From JAGZHZ01 sp963929865 (GTDB taxonomy: Bacteria > Bacillota > Clostridia > Lachnospirales > Lachnospiraceae), in assembly GCA_963929865.1 (NCBI GenBank), contig CAWVKK010000019.1, positions 1 through 32,331 of the forward strand: a DNA stretch of 32,331 bases. Reading direction: 5' to 3'. The notes beneath the pieces were generated by a model that was given only the letters and a program-made list of their open reading frames with translations, did not search any database and had not been told where the DNA came from. Both the position numbers and the translations under genes were made by a program. This document shows, piece by piece, positions 15,525 through 23,326 of the stretch (position 1 is the first letter of the stretch; each line of letters opens with the position of its first letter).

Positions 15525-15968
15525 TCAGTCTTTCCCTTTTTGTTCCTTTTTTTCTTTTTTCCTTCCGGTATTTTTTACAAACTCGGTACGGCACTTCGGA
15601 CACGTAATGCTCAGCTTTCCTTTTCTCTTCGGGATGCGGATCTTCTGCCTGCAGTTCGGACACTTATAAATATGGAACTCTTTTCTTTGTTCCATCATAT
15701 ATTTTTCTTTGTTCCACTTCCCGAACAGTCTGTTTCTAATCTGAAGGTACTTCTCATTTTCCTGGTGACGCTTCTGCACGTTCCTGGAAAAGATCCGAAA
15801 GTACGAAACCGCCAGCAGCGCGATCAGGATGCCGTCTGTCACCGGATTTCCGATCAGAACGGAAAGGATCAGCAGAATCAGCAGGATCACCATAGAAAAT
15901 CTCGACAGTTCATCGACTCCGTACCGCCCGGACATAAAATTGCGGAATTTTTGTTTGAAACCTTCCAT
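15525..15968 (-). CDS. Membrane protein with C-terminal zinc ribbon
   Basis: 147 residues. Residues near 20-70 hold two hydrophobic segments (FSMVILLILLILSVLIG and DGILIALLAVSYFRIF), so it is a membrane protein. The C-terminus has CPNC and CPKC pairs 20 residues apart, a zinc ribbon, followed by a very basic tail (KKEKKEQKGKD). The ATG at 15968 lies eight bases after GGAGG, whereas the in-frame ATG 45 bases upstream lacks such a site. A good promoter lies at 16012-16039. I do not recognise a named family; similar small zinc-ribbon membrane proteins are common in Lachnospiraceae and uncharacterised. Confidence 0.8.
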   Translation of the reverse strand: MEGFKQKFRNFMSGRYGVDELSRFSMVILLILLILSVLIGNPVTDGILIALLAVSYFRIFSRNVQKRHQENEKYLQIRNRLFGKWNKEKYMMEQRKEFHIYKCPNCRQKIRIPKRKGKLSITCPKCRTEFVKNTGRKKEKKEQKGKD

Positions 15969-16011
15969 TTTGTATTCCTCCATGTACCGTATCATTTTTT
16001 CTCTATCTACC

Positions 16012-16039
16012 ATTATACAAAGAAGAATTCTGAAATCAA
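16012..16039 (-). promoter_or_regulatory. Promoter of the zinc-ribbon membrane gene
   Basis: On the minus strand, TTGATT (16039-16034), a 16-base spacer and perfect TATAAT (16017-16012). It lies about 70 bases after the last gene of the chaperone-like cluster, indicating a separate transcript begins here. Confidence 0.6.
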
Positions 16040-16111
16040 TTAACTGCGTATAAACTTTCTGTAAAACAATTTGGAACCTGCCGTTTTCTGCGAGTTATTC
16101 TAAGAAAAAAC

Positions 16112-17314
16112 CTAAGCGAACACTTCTCCGCCCTCCTCGTGATTCTCCTCGTCGTCGTCCTCTTCCTCTTTTTCCTGATCCGGCTCCGTCTCTTCCGCCG
16201 CCTCCTCCTGCCGCTCATTCTCAGCCTGTTTTCCCATCAGAAGATGCGCCAGCTTCCGACGGATTTTCTCCAGAAATTCTTTGAGCTTCGGGATCAGGGT
16301 CTCATGGATCCACTCGCGCATTTTCGCCGTGCACTCCGCGATCTCTCTGGCTGTGCCGCATGCGATCTCTTTTATATATTTTGCCATATAGTTGAGTACT
16401 TCTATCACTTTATAGCCGCTGAACATCGCCACGATCACAGCGATGATTGTTCCGAAGATGCCGAATGTCAAAATGCCGGATACCAGTCTGAAAATCACGC
16501 TGAACACTGCCACAGCCGCCACGCCGATCGAGACGGCGACTAAAAGTCCCAGCGCCGTCATGCAGATTTTTTTCAGTCTTTCTTTTACCTTCTGCCAGGA
16601 AATTTTTCCAAGGATTCCCTTCACTTTTGTCTTTGCCGCCTCAAAGGCTGCCGAGATGCCGATGCTGATCTCTCTTGCCCCCATCTCCTGGGAAATGGAG
16701 GAGAGCTTTCCCTGTCGCTGTAAAATGAAGACGGCGGCGGATACATAGTATTTCTTATTCTCGTCCTCAAATATTTTTTCCAGCTCTTCTCCCGCCTTTT
16801 CTCCGATCAGCTCAAAGACTGCCTCTGTAAACGGATTTTCCAGGCTTAAAGCGGAAAATTCTTCCAGGTATTCCGTCACCGCCTCTTTTAAGATCTTTAG
16901 ATCTTCCTGTGTGATCTCGCCGTCTTTTTTGATTTTCACGTCCGTGGCAGGCTTGATTCCATATTCCGGATTTTTTGCGATCACGTCCATGCCGGCGGCC
17001 AGAACGCCCGCAAAAATCTCATACTGTTCTTCCACGCTTTTTTTGCAGACAGGAGACTGCTCCACAATCTCTGCTATCATGTCTTTTGCATCGGTCTGTT
17101 CTCCCTCTTCCATCCAATGCTGAAACGTCTTTGCTCCCTCCCAGATTTCTTCTACGACCCCGGAGACGTCGATTTCATCCAGTCTCGCTCTCAGAGATAT
17201 CGATACGTTCTCCTTCACCGACAAAGTGTCATTTGCCTCATTCTCCAGCTCCTGCGCCAGATCAACAATTTCTTTTACTTCCTCTTCTTTAAATTTCATA
17301 CTTTTCGTCTTCAT
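16112..17314 (-). CDS. Membrane protein of the Hsp70/AAA cluster
   Basis: 400 residues, no recognised family. Residues 1-245 are charged, mostly helical and acidic. Two hydrophobic segments lie near 251-274 (MTALGLLVAVSIGVAAVAVF) and 277-299 (LVSGILTFGIFGTIIAVIVA). They are followed by an amphipathic helical stretch with basic residues and an extremely acidic tail (about 25 residues mostly Glu/Asp). The ATG at 17314 overlaps the stop of the preceding gene by four bases (ATGA), with AGAGGT before it; the longer in-frame ORF reading upstream from 17419 overlaps that gene's coding sequence and is not used. It is the last gene of the cluster. A membrane anchor or channel-like partner of the cluster's ATPases is a guess. 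Confidence 0.8.
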   Translation of the reverse strand: MKTKSMKFKEEEVKEIVDLAQELENEANDTLSVKENVSISLRARLDEIDVSGVVEEIWEGAKTFQHWMEEGEQTDAKDMIAEIVEQSPVCKKSVEEQYEIFAGVLAAGMDVIAKNPEYGIKPATDVKIKKDGEITQEDLKILKEAVTEYLEEFSALSLENPFTEAVFELIGEKAGEELEKIFEDENKKYYVSAAVFILQRQGKLSSISQEMGAREISIGISAAFEAAKTKVKGILGKISWQKVKERLKKICMTALGLLVAVSIGVAAVAVFSVIFRLVSGILTFGIFGTIIAVIVAMFSGYKVIEVLNYMAKYIKEIACGTAREIAECTAKMREWIHETLIPKLKEFLEKIRRKLAHLLMGKQAENERQEEAAEETEPDQEKEEEDDDEENHEEGGEVFA

Positions 17315-18339
17315 ACTCTTACCTCTGTCTTCATCCAATCCATTTCGTCCTGTTTCTGTTCCTGCGTCCCGCCACAATCCGCCCTGTGCTTTGCCGCCGG
17401 TATCTTTTCCGCCCGGCATCGCTTAAATGCCCGCTCGGCCGCACGGAGAATAAAAATTCCTCCCAGACTGTCAAGTCCCCATATAGATACTGCGATCAGA
17501 GTTCCCACTGTCACGCCCAGCATCCCCTCGTCGAGCAGTTCAAAGACAGCGTCCGAGATGAGTTCCTCTTCCATCCCGACCGCAAACACCATTGCCGTGC
17601 CGATCACTCCCAAGATGACATGGCGCATCACATTCCAGATCTGGCTTTGATCGTCGGGGCAGAAATTCTCCGTCTCCCGCGTCCAGTTTTCTTTTATCAC
17701 AGTCTGTCCCGCGGCACATGCTCCCATCAGTTCCGGATACTGGACAAGATTGTGCTGAAAAATTCCGTTGGCGCACGACGCGTACTGTGCGACCGCAAAC
17801 AGAAAGCTGCCGTTTTCAGAAAATTCTTTCTGTTTCTCCCCTGTGTCTTGATATGGTCCCCGCAAGGAGGCGTCCGCCATGACGTCCCGCAGCTGCCAGA
17901 AAATTTTTTCTTCCATGCTTTCAATCTGCGCTGCGCATTCCCGTTCCATTTCTTCCTCTGAAAGCGCGGCTCTTTTTGCAGTCTCAGCGCTGTGCAGCCC
18001 GCAGCATCCGGTTTCTCTTTGCGCTGTGTCGATCCATTGCAGGTAAAATCCTTTTTTTTGCGCTTGTGTCAGATCTGCCGTGATCTCCCCTATCATCTTC
18101 TGCGCAAACTCTCGGCTCGTCTTCGCCGCGCTGCCGCGAAGCAGACGCCGGAACTGAACTTGTCCGCTGCTGATGCGCCCGCAGACTGCACAGGCGTCTT
18201 CCCAGTCTATGTTTTCGCACACGTCGCTCAGCGCCTGCGCGGCATATGTGACGGTGACTGCCTCTTCCTGCGGTTCTTTCGGTCTGATCGTGTTGTAGCA
18301 GTCTTTAAGGTGCTGTCTCTGCCTGACATTGAAATACAC
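17311..18339 (-). CDS. Cysteine-rich membrane protein of the Hsp70/AAA cluster
   Basis: 342 residues, no recognised family. The soluble N-terminal 230 residues carry about ten cysteines, including DACAVCG and GCCG, and a helical pattern. Hydrophobic segments follow near 239-255 (VILGVIGTAMVFAVG) and 274-298 (GMLGVTVGTLIAVSIWGL), then a basic C-terminal region. The start is the GTG at 18339, eight bases after AGGAGG; the GTG at 18348 lies inside that site. The 88-base gap from the AAA+ gene is the largest in the cluster and contains a weak TTCAAA-18-TAAGAT promoter-like sequence. Its stop overlaps the next gene (ATGA), so the two membrane proteins are likely made in similar amounts. Confidence 0.78.
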   Translation of the reverse strand: MYFNVRQRQHLKDCYNTIRPKEPQEEAVTVTYAAQALSDVCENIDWEDACAVCGRISSGQVQFRRLLRGSAAKTSREFAQKMIGEITADLTQAQKKGFYLQWIDTAQRETGCCGLHSAETAKRAALSEEEMERECAAQIESMEEKIFWQLRDVMADASLRGPYQDTGEKQKEFSENGSFLFAVAQYASCANGIFQHNLVQYPELMGACAAGQTVIKENWTRETENFCPDDQSQIWNVMRHVILGVIGTAMVFAVGMEEELISDAVFELLDEGMLGVTVGTLIAVSIWGLDSLGGIFILRAAERAFKRCRAEKIPAAKHRADCGGTQEQKQDEMDWMKTEVRV

Positions 18340-18427
18340 TGCTCTCACCTCCTATTTTCGTTGACATCTCTATCTTACCAGAAACGTGTCCCGATTTTGA
18401 ACACTCTCATTGATCATTGTGATTTGA

Positions 18428-20413
18428 TCATCTTTTTTTCTTATCCCCGTTTTTTTTGCTTTTCTGATGGATTCTGGCGATTTCCGAGGAAATGCGGCGG
18501 TACAGATACGCGTCGTACGCGTTTGTTCTCTCTGGAAGTTTTGTCTCGTCAAATCTGCATTCCTCCCACTGGTACGCTTCAAACGGAAACAGGTTGCTGC
18601 TGCCGGTGCCGGCATACTGATTTTTATAGGAAGACAGCCAAAATCTCGCGATATCTTCCATATTTGTCACGCCGTATGGCTGGCTGTATGGACTCTGGGC
18701 TGTCTGGAGCAGCTTTTGCAGGTACAATTGCGCCGTATAGGGGCGCTGCGCCTTATCCTTTCTGAGATTTCGGTTTGTCTGAGCGACCAGGCTTTCTATA
18801 TTTGCTCCGGTATAAAACATATCTTTTCTGTTTTTTTCTCCGTAGAGGGCAATCTCGTCCAGAAACTCCTGCGCCAGCCGGTCATACTGAAACGCCGCCG
18901 AGAGCAGCGTTCCTCCCGCCGATTCGTTGGCGCGCCTCAGATGAAACGTCAAAATCTCTCTCAGCTCTTCACATGTCGGCATAAAAACGCAAAAACGCAT
19001 GTCGAACCGTCCGTCCCTCAGCAGCTCCGGGCGCAGTCCGCTGACGCTGTTGCTGGTGCCGAAGAAGAAAATCGGTTTGTCGTTTTCCTGCATCCAGTCT
19101 AAGAGCGCGGTCAAAATATTCATCTTGACTTCGTGGCTGCCGCTGCCGTTCATCTCAAATGTCTTTTCCATCTCATCCATCAAAACGACGCACGGCGCCA
19201 GCGCCTCGATCCGCTTTCGGCACCGCTTAAAATTTGCCTCTGAATCCCCGACCAGCCCTCCCAGGAGGTTATCCATGCGGAACTGCACCAGTGGAACCTT
19301 TCCCTCTGTTCCTCCAAGACATGCCGCCGCCATTTTCGCCGCCTGCGTTTTTCCGCTCCCCGGCACGCCTGTCAGCAGCACCCCCTTCGGCGCTTTGCTC
19401 CCATATTTGAGCGCTTCTTCCGGAAAAATCAAGTCGCTGCGGATATCGTGGAGCCATCTCTTTAGATTTCCCAGACCGGCAACCGCGTCGTCCGCCTCCA
19501 GCATGGTGATGGTGCTGTCCCTTCTCGCCTCCTCTTTCTTGTAATCCGTCACACACTGCTTTCTCCGGCATCTGATTTTATTCCAGTTTTCTTTTTTCCC
19601 CGTCGAGTCTTTGCTTCTCCCGAAAAAGCTTCTGTATTCTGTCTGCAGATCCGCCAGTATCTCCTTGATCCCCTGTCTGGAAATCCCTTTGAAATCTCTT
19701 GCCGCCTCTTCAATGCGCAGCCTGTCTGCCTGCGCCAGTTCCTGTTTCCAATTGCGGTACATATTGTGCGACGCAGGCAGATATCCGTTGTCTTCCCTGT
19801 ATGCCTCCCGGTACAGAAATTGCTCGATATCTTCCAGATCCATGCCGGGCACATCGATCATCTCGATGCTGTCCTCCAGACCTTCCGCCAGCCTGCCGTC
19901 CCCGTCCGCCAGCTTCATGACAGGGCTGACCAAAAATAAGACGATGAACCGCCCCGTCTCCTCCTCTTCTCTCTTCGCCTCCGCCAAAAACTGTTTGAGG
20001 AAGTGGGAAGCCGTGCTTTTTTTTATGATCTGAAAATCCGTCAGGCAGAAAAATACAGCCTTATTTCTTTCCGGCTCCGCGCCGGCCATCCCTTTCATGT
20101 CCTCGCCTTCTTCCTCCCTTGAGAAGCTTCCCGCCTTGATATACCGCTTTTCTGCAAGCGGAAATACCTCGTATGCGTCCTGGAGCAGATGGTTCATGAG
20201 AAAAAAGTCGTACAGCGTGTCGCTGTTGACCGTCTGAATCAATTCCTCCATTTTTCCTCCCACGCTGCCTCTTGCCAGTCCCCTGACGGTGTCGGAGGCT
20301 TCGCTGAAGACGGATTCTAAAATAGCGCGGTCTTCCGTAATCAGAAATACGATATGTTTGCCTCTGCTTTTTATCATCGACAGCCGCTCTTCAATTTTAT
20401 GCATTCTGGACAT
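18428..20413 (-). CDS. Ycf46-like AAA+ ATPase of the Hsp70 cluster
   Basis: 661 residues. A first half of about 300 residues resembles the Ycf46 N-terminal region (KHIVFLITEDRAILESV, VFFCLTDF, EMIDVPGMDLEDI). It is followed by LGNLKRWLHDIR and the AAA+ core: KAPKGVLLTGVPGSGKT (Walker A, 349-356), GGLVGDSEANFKR, CVVLMDEMEKTF (Walker B near 409-414), FGTSN (sensor 1) and LLRDGRFDMRF (arginine finger). These match the Ycf46 family, whose function in bacteria and plastids is unsettled. A C-terminal extension of about 150 residues, ending in a basic tail, is additional. All catalytic positions appear intact. It lies 17 bases after the Hsp70-like gene, suggesting joint ATP-driven work on one target. 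Confidence 0.88.
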   Translation of the reverse strand: MSRMHKIEERLSMIKSRGKHIVFLITEDRAILESVFSEASDTVRGLARGSVGGKMEELIQTVNSDTLYDFFLMNHLLQDAYEVFPLAEKRYIKAGSFSREEEGEDMKGMAGAEPERNKAVFFCLTDFQIIKKSTASHFLKQFLAEAKREEEETGRFIVLFLVSPVMKLADGDGRLAEGLEDSIEMIDVPGMDLEDIEQFLYREAYREDNGYLPASHNMYRNWKQELAQADRLRIEEAARDFKGISRQGIKEILADLQTEYRSFFGRSKDSTGKKENWNKIRCRRKQCVTDYKKEEARRDSTITMLEADDAVAGLGNLKRWLHDIRSDLIFPEEALKYGSKAPKGVLLTGVPGSGKTQAAKMAAACLGGTEGKVPLVQFRMDNLLGGLVGDSEANFKRCRKRIEALAPCVVLMDEMEKTFEMNGSGSHEVKMNILTALLDWMQENDKPIFFFGTSNSVSGLRPELLRDGRFDMRFCVFMPTCEELREILTFHLRRANESAGGTLLSAAFQYDRLAQEFLDEIALYGEKNRKDMFYTGANIESLVAQTNRNLRKDKAQRPYTAQLYLQKLLQTAQSPYSQPYGVTNMEDIARFWLSSYKNQYAGTGSSNLFPFEAYQWEECRFDETKLPERTNAYDAYLYRRISSEIARIHQKSKKNGDKKKR

Positions 20414-20430
20414 CGTTTCACTTCCTTTTC

Positions 20431-22452
20431 TTATTCCTCTGTCTTCTTCTCATGGCGCTGAATAAAATACGGCGTCAGGCTCTCCATATACTCCTCCAGC
20501 TGTTGGTCCATATTGCTTACGATCGTCTGATACAGGTTTTTCTTTACATTGTGCGTTTTATCGGAAATCTCGTCTGAAAGTCTGCCCATCACGCTGTTTT
20601 TATGGCTTAAGATATAAATCTGTATTTTCTTTTTTTCTTCTCTCGTCAAAACGGTGTCCCACGTCACCGTCTTTCCGATTCCAAAGAATCCCAGACGCAT
20701 CCCAAACGGCAGAAGGGATCTGAGCCGTATCTTGATCTTGCTCAAATCGCCCTGAAAAGAATCGATGATATCCGACTGTGTTATCTCATACCGGTAATTT
20801 TCCTTTGCGTTGGGGAAAAGCTGGCGGAAGCTTTCCTCCATATCCGTCTGGATTTCTTCCAGAATGCGGCTGTTTTGGAGGACGCCTTGAATATCTTTTG
20901 CCATCTCATACGTGGGGCGCGAAAAGGGAAGCTGCAGCCAGTCTCTCATCGTTTTCATCTCGTCCTTATCCATCCACTCCTGAAACTGCTCGACATAAAT
21001 TTCCTGCCACAGATGGTCGGCGCAGCTTTTCTGCACCTGGCTTTCCAGCACAGGCTTAAGGATTAAAAATCTGTCGTGTGCCTTTTTTTGAATTGCCTGC
21101 AGCGCGATATATTTTTTGATCTCCACACCACCCATATAGGCGAGTCCCTTCGCCACAGAAGAGTGCGGATCGTCCGTCCTGTCTATTTTGATCTGTCTCT
21201 TTTTTGTCTCAAAAACCTCTTCGATTGTCTCCCTGACAAACGGCATCACCGTGGCTCCTCCAGACAAGATAATCCGGTCTATTTTTCTGGGATTGCCTTT
21301 TTCATCCCCGCACCGTCTGAGCGCGCCTCTGCAAAAGTCCGCGACAGCCTCGTAAAAACTCGGATAGCACTCTTTCTCCTCCGGCTCCAGCAGATTCGAT
21401 TTTCTGACGAACACCGGCATCTTGTAGACGACGCGGTCCATAAACTGCGCGTCGATTTTGCGGCATCTCGGAGTTCCGCTCACCGTCATCTCATAGATGC
21501 CTGTTCTCTTCTCCGCCCCCGTCTGTCCGTAATAGCGCTCTTTTTCTTTTCGCAGCTCCAGCAGGCATTGTCCCTGCTTGGGATAGATCGAACAATATTT
21601 TTCTTTTCGCAGCTCCAGCCGTCTCTCAATCGGCGCCGTCCCCTCCTCCCAGGTATCGGCGAGGAAAAGATCCAGCATATTTTCATCCATGATTCCGCCG
21701 CCCACCTGTCTGCTGTACTCTGCAGCCACCTGGTTTCCCTCGATCACCACACAGTCAAACGTGCTTGCGCCTCCGTCGATGATCACAGCAGTCTCCCTGC
21801 CGTCGATATTTCCCTTGGAAAATTCATACGCCAGCGCCGCCGCTGCTTCCGGATAGACGATCACGTCAATCTGTCCGTCATAGACCCCCTCTTCTTTTAG
21901 CTGGGGCAGACTTCTGCTCAAAATTTTCTGATATTCCTGCTCGCTTTTTTCCCACAGACCTCCCGAAGGTCTTCCCACAAAAACGACGGTTTTCTTTACG
22001 TCCTTTAAAGATCTGCTGTACGACTGATTATATTTGAAAATCGCTTTTATCAGGCAGTAAAACGTGCGTTCCATCAAGGTTTCATACGTCGGCACATCCT
22101 CTCCCAGCAGTCCGTTGTAATGATTCAGCGCATATTCGGGCGGACACTTGATATTGCTGTACACGTACTGGGACTGGCTGAAAATCGGGGCGTCAATCAC
22201 TTCCTCGCCGTTGTTTTGCCTGGAATAAACCGTATACAAAATCTGCTTGCTTGCATTGTTTAAGTTAAACGCCTCGGTACGCATCGTGTGTTTTTTGTTT
22301 TCCTCCTCGGCAATTCCGCCCCGGAAACTGCTCAGCTCTCCCGCCCCGAAATCGACTCCTATAATATTGATATTTTCCAGATCTTCACTGATATCTGAAA
22401 AATATTCCGGGGAGATTCCAAACTCTTTCCACATATCAAAGCTTCTTATCAT
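20431..22452 (-). CDS. Hsp70-like ATPase without DnaK substrate domain
   Basis: 673 residues. The first 445 form an actin/Hsp70-fold ATPase: phosphate-1 NIIGVDFGAGEL (29-40), connect-1 YPEAAAALAYE (200-210), phosphate-2 AVIIDGGASTFDCVV (222-236), ELRKEK helix, adenosine motif IILSGGATVMPFV (394-406) and connect-2 SSVAKGLAYMGG (431-442). The usual DLGT is DFGA and the G-T/S-N part is replaced, so it is a divergent member. No DnaK-type beta sandwich or VTPLSLG motif follows; instead there are about 230 helical residues with one hydrophobic stretch (LLPFGMRLGFFGIG). Inside the ATPase, a 22-base sequence repeats at a 57-base offset, duplicating LELRKEK. Not the housekeeping DnaK. ATG after GAGG; ten bases from the preceding gene. 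Confidence 0.88.
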   Translation of the reverse strand: MIRSFDMWKEFGISPEYFSDISEDLENINIIGVDFGAGELSSFRGGIAEEENKKHTMRTEAFNLNNASKQILYTVYSRQNNGEEVIDAPIFSQSQYVYSNIKCPPEYALNHYNGLLGEDVPTYETLMERTFYCLIKAIFKYNQSYSRSLKDVKKTVVFVGRPSGGLWEKSEQEYQKILSRSLPQLKEEGVYDGQIDVIVYPEAAAALAYEFSKGNIDGRETAVIIDGGASTFDCVVIEGNQVAAEYSRQVGGGIMDENMLDLFLADTWEEGTAPIERRLELRKEKYCSIYPKQGQCLLELRKEKERYYGQTGAEKRTGIYEMTVSGTPRCRKIDAQFMDRVVYKMPVFVRKSNLLEPEEKECYPSFYEAVADFCRGALRRCGDEKGNPRKIDRIILSGGATVMPFVRETIEEVFETKKRQIKIDRTDDPHSSVAKGLAYMGGVEIKKYIALQAIQKKAHDRFLILKPVLESQVQKSCADHLWQEIYVEQFQEWMDKDEMKTMRDWLQLPFSRPTYEMAKDIQGVLQNSRILEEIQTDMEESFRQLFPNAKENYRYEITQSDIIDSFQGDLSKIKIRLRSLLPFGMRLGFFGIGKTVTWDTVLTREEKKKIQIYILSHKNSVMGRLSDEISDKTHNVKKNLYQTIVSNMDQQLEEYMESLTPYFIQRHEKKTEE

Positions 22453-22462
22453 TTACGATTCC

Positions 22463-23326
22463 TCACTCTTTTGCATAGTATCCCACATTCGTTCCGTATC
22501 TGACCAGCCTTCCCTTTGCGTTTTGCCGATCTTCATACTCCCTTACAAAGATCCCCGGCACGCAAATGCCTTCCTCACCGCACGGAAGGAATTCTTCCCT
22601 CATCGCAGCCGTCATCTCCGGATCATCCCGGTATCGGAAGCAGATGCCGGTCTTTTCCTCCAGGAGCAAGTCGACCGGCTTTTGCGCGCCGCTCTCATCT
22701 GATACTCCCTCCTGTAAAAAAAACGCCATCAAAATCTCTGCGGCATTTTGAAACGCCGTCTGTCTTTGCTGTTTCAGCCTCTGTTTTTCCAGATCCTGCC
22801 TATATTTTTTATATTTTTCCAAAACCTTTTTTTGTCTCTCTTGATTTTCCCGGTACCGTTTCAGATTTTCCTTCGGTCTTGTCTCCAGATCTTTGCCTTC
22901 TAAAAGAAGGGTATCGGCTCCGGTCAGAAAATAGGAATAGTTTTCCGGCTCTTTTTTCTGAGTCGTCTCCAGACACCCTTCCCGCAGTCTCTGCCGGATT
23001 TTGTCTTTCTCATAAGAGACATCTTTGCCGGCTTTTTCCTTTCCCAGCATTGACTGCAGCGTCCAGGCGACGTCATTGAAAATTTTTTGGTACTCCTGGC
23101 TCTTTTGCTCCTGCACGCGGAGCATACTCTCTACGGTCTTTAAAAGCTTTGCATTTTCCTCCCGGTAGCTTTCGCACAGCGCTTCATATTTTCTGCACGC
23201 TTCCCGGTATCTGTCGATGACGTCCTCCCGTCTTTTAATCTTCTCTTCCAGCTGGCGGCTCTGATCCCAGCCTTTTTTTCTCTCCTTTATATCGGAATGT
23301 CTGATCATATCACGTTTTTCTTCCAT
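22463..23326 (-). CDS. Coiled-coil protein with GrpE-like tail
   Basis: 287 residues. Residues 1-90 and about 145-210 are long charged helices with coiled-coil character. The last ~65 residues (LLLEEKTGICFRYR...VPGIFVREYE...GRLVRYGTNVGYY) align throughout with the C-terminus of the gene just upstream. Both resemble the GrpE plan of a long helix followed by a small beta domain ending in a pattern like PGTVVEE...GRVLRPA.V.V. I therefore suggest a dedicated nucleotide-exchange-type partner for the Hsp70-like protein encoded next, but similarity is faint. The start overlaps the preceding gene by 17 bases, and the stop is ten bases before the Hsp70-like gene. Confidence 0.78.
   Translation of the reverse strand: MEEKRDMIRHSDIKERKKGWDQSRQLEEKIKRREDVIDRYREACRKYEALCESYREENAKLLKTVESMLRVQEQKSQEYQKIFNDVAWTLQSMLGKEKAGKDVSYEKDKIRQRLREGCLETTQKKEPENYSYFLTGADTLLLEGKDLETRPKENLKRYRENQERQKKVLEKYKKYRQDLEKQRLKQQRQTAFQNAAEILMAFFLQEGVSDESGAQKPVDLLLEEKTGICFRYRDDPEMTAAMREEFLPCGEEGICVPGIFVREYEDRQNAKGRLVRYGTNVGYYAKE

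Noticed and set aside
18340..18427. TGATCA inverted repeats as a terminator between the AAA+ gene and the next gene
   Set aside because: There are repeated TGATCA words but no stable stem followed by T residues; read-through is more likely.
21076..21900. 274-residue plus-strand ORF
   Set aside because: Fully antisense to the Hsp70-like gene, which has intact motifs; a shadow frame.
20431..22452. Housekeeping DnaK
   Set aside because: It lacks the substrate-binding beta domain and the standard DLGT phosphate-1 loop, and no dnaJ or grpE of the normal type is adjacent.
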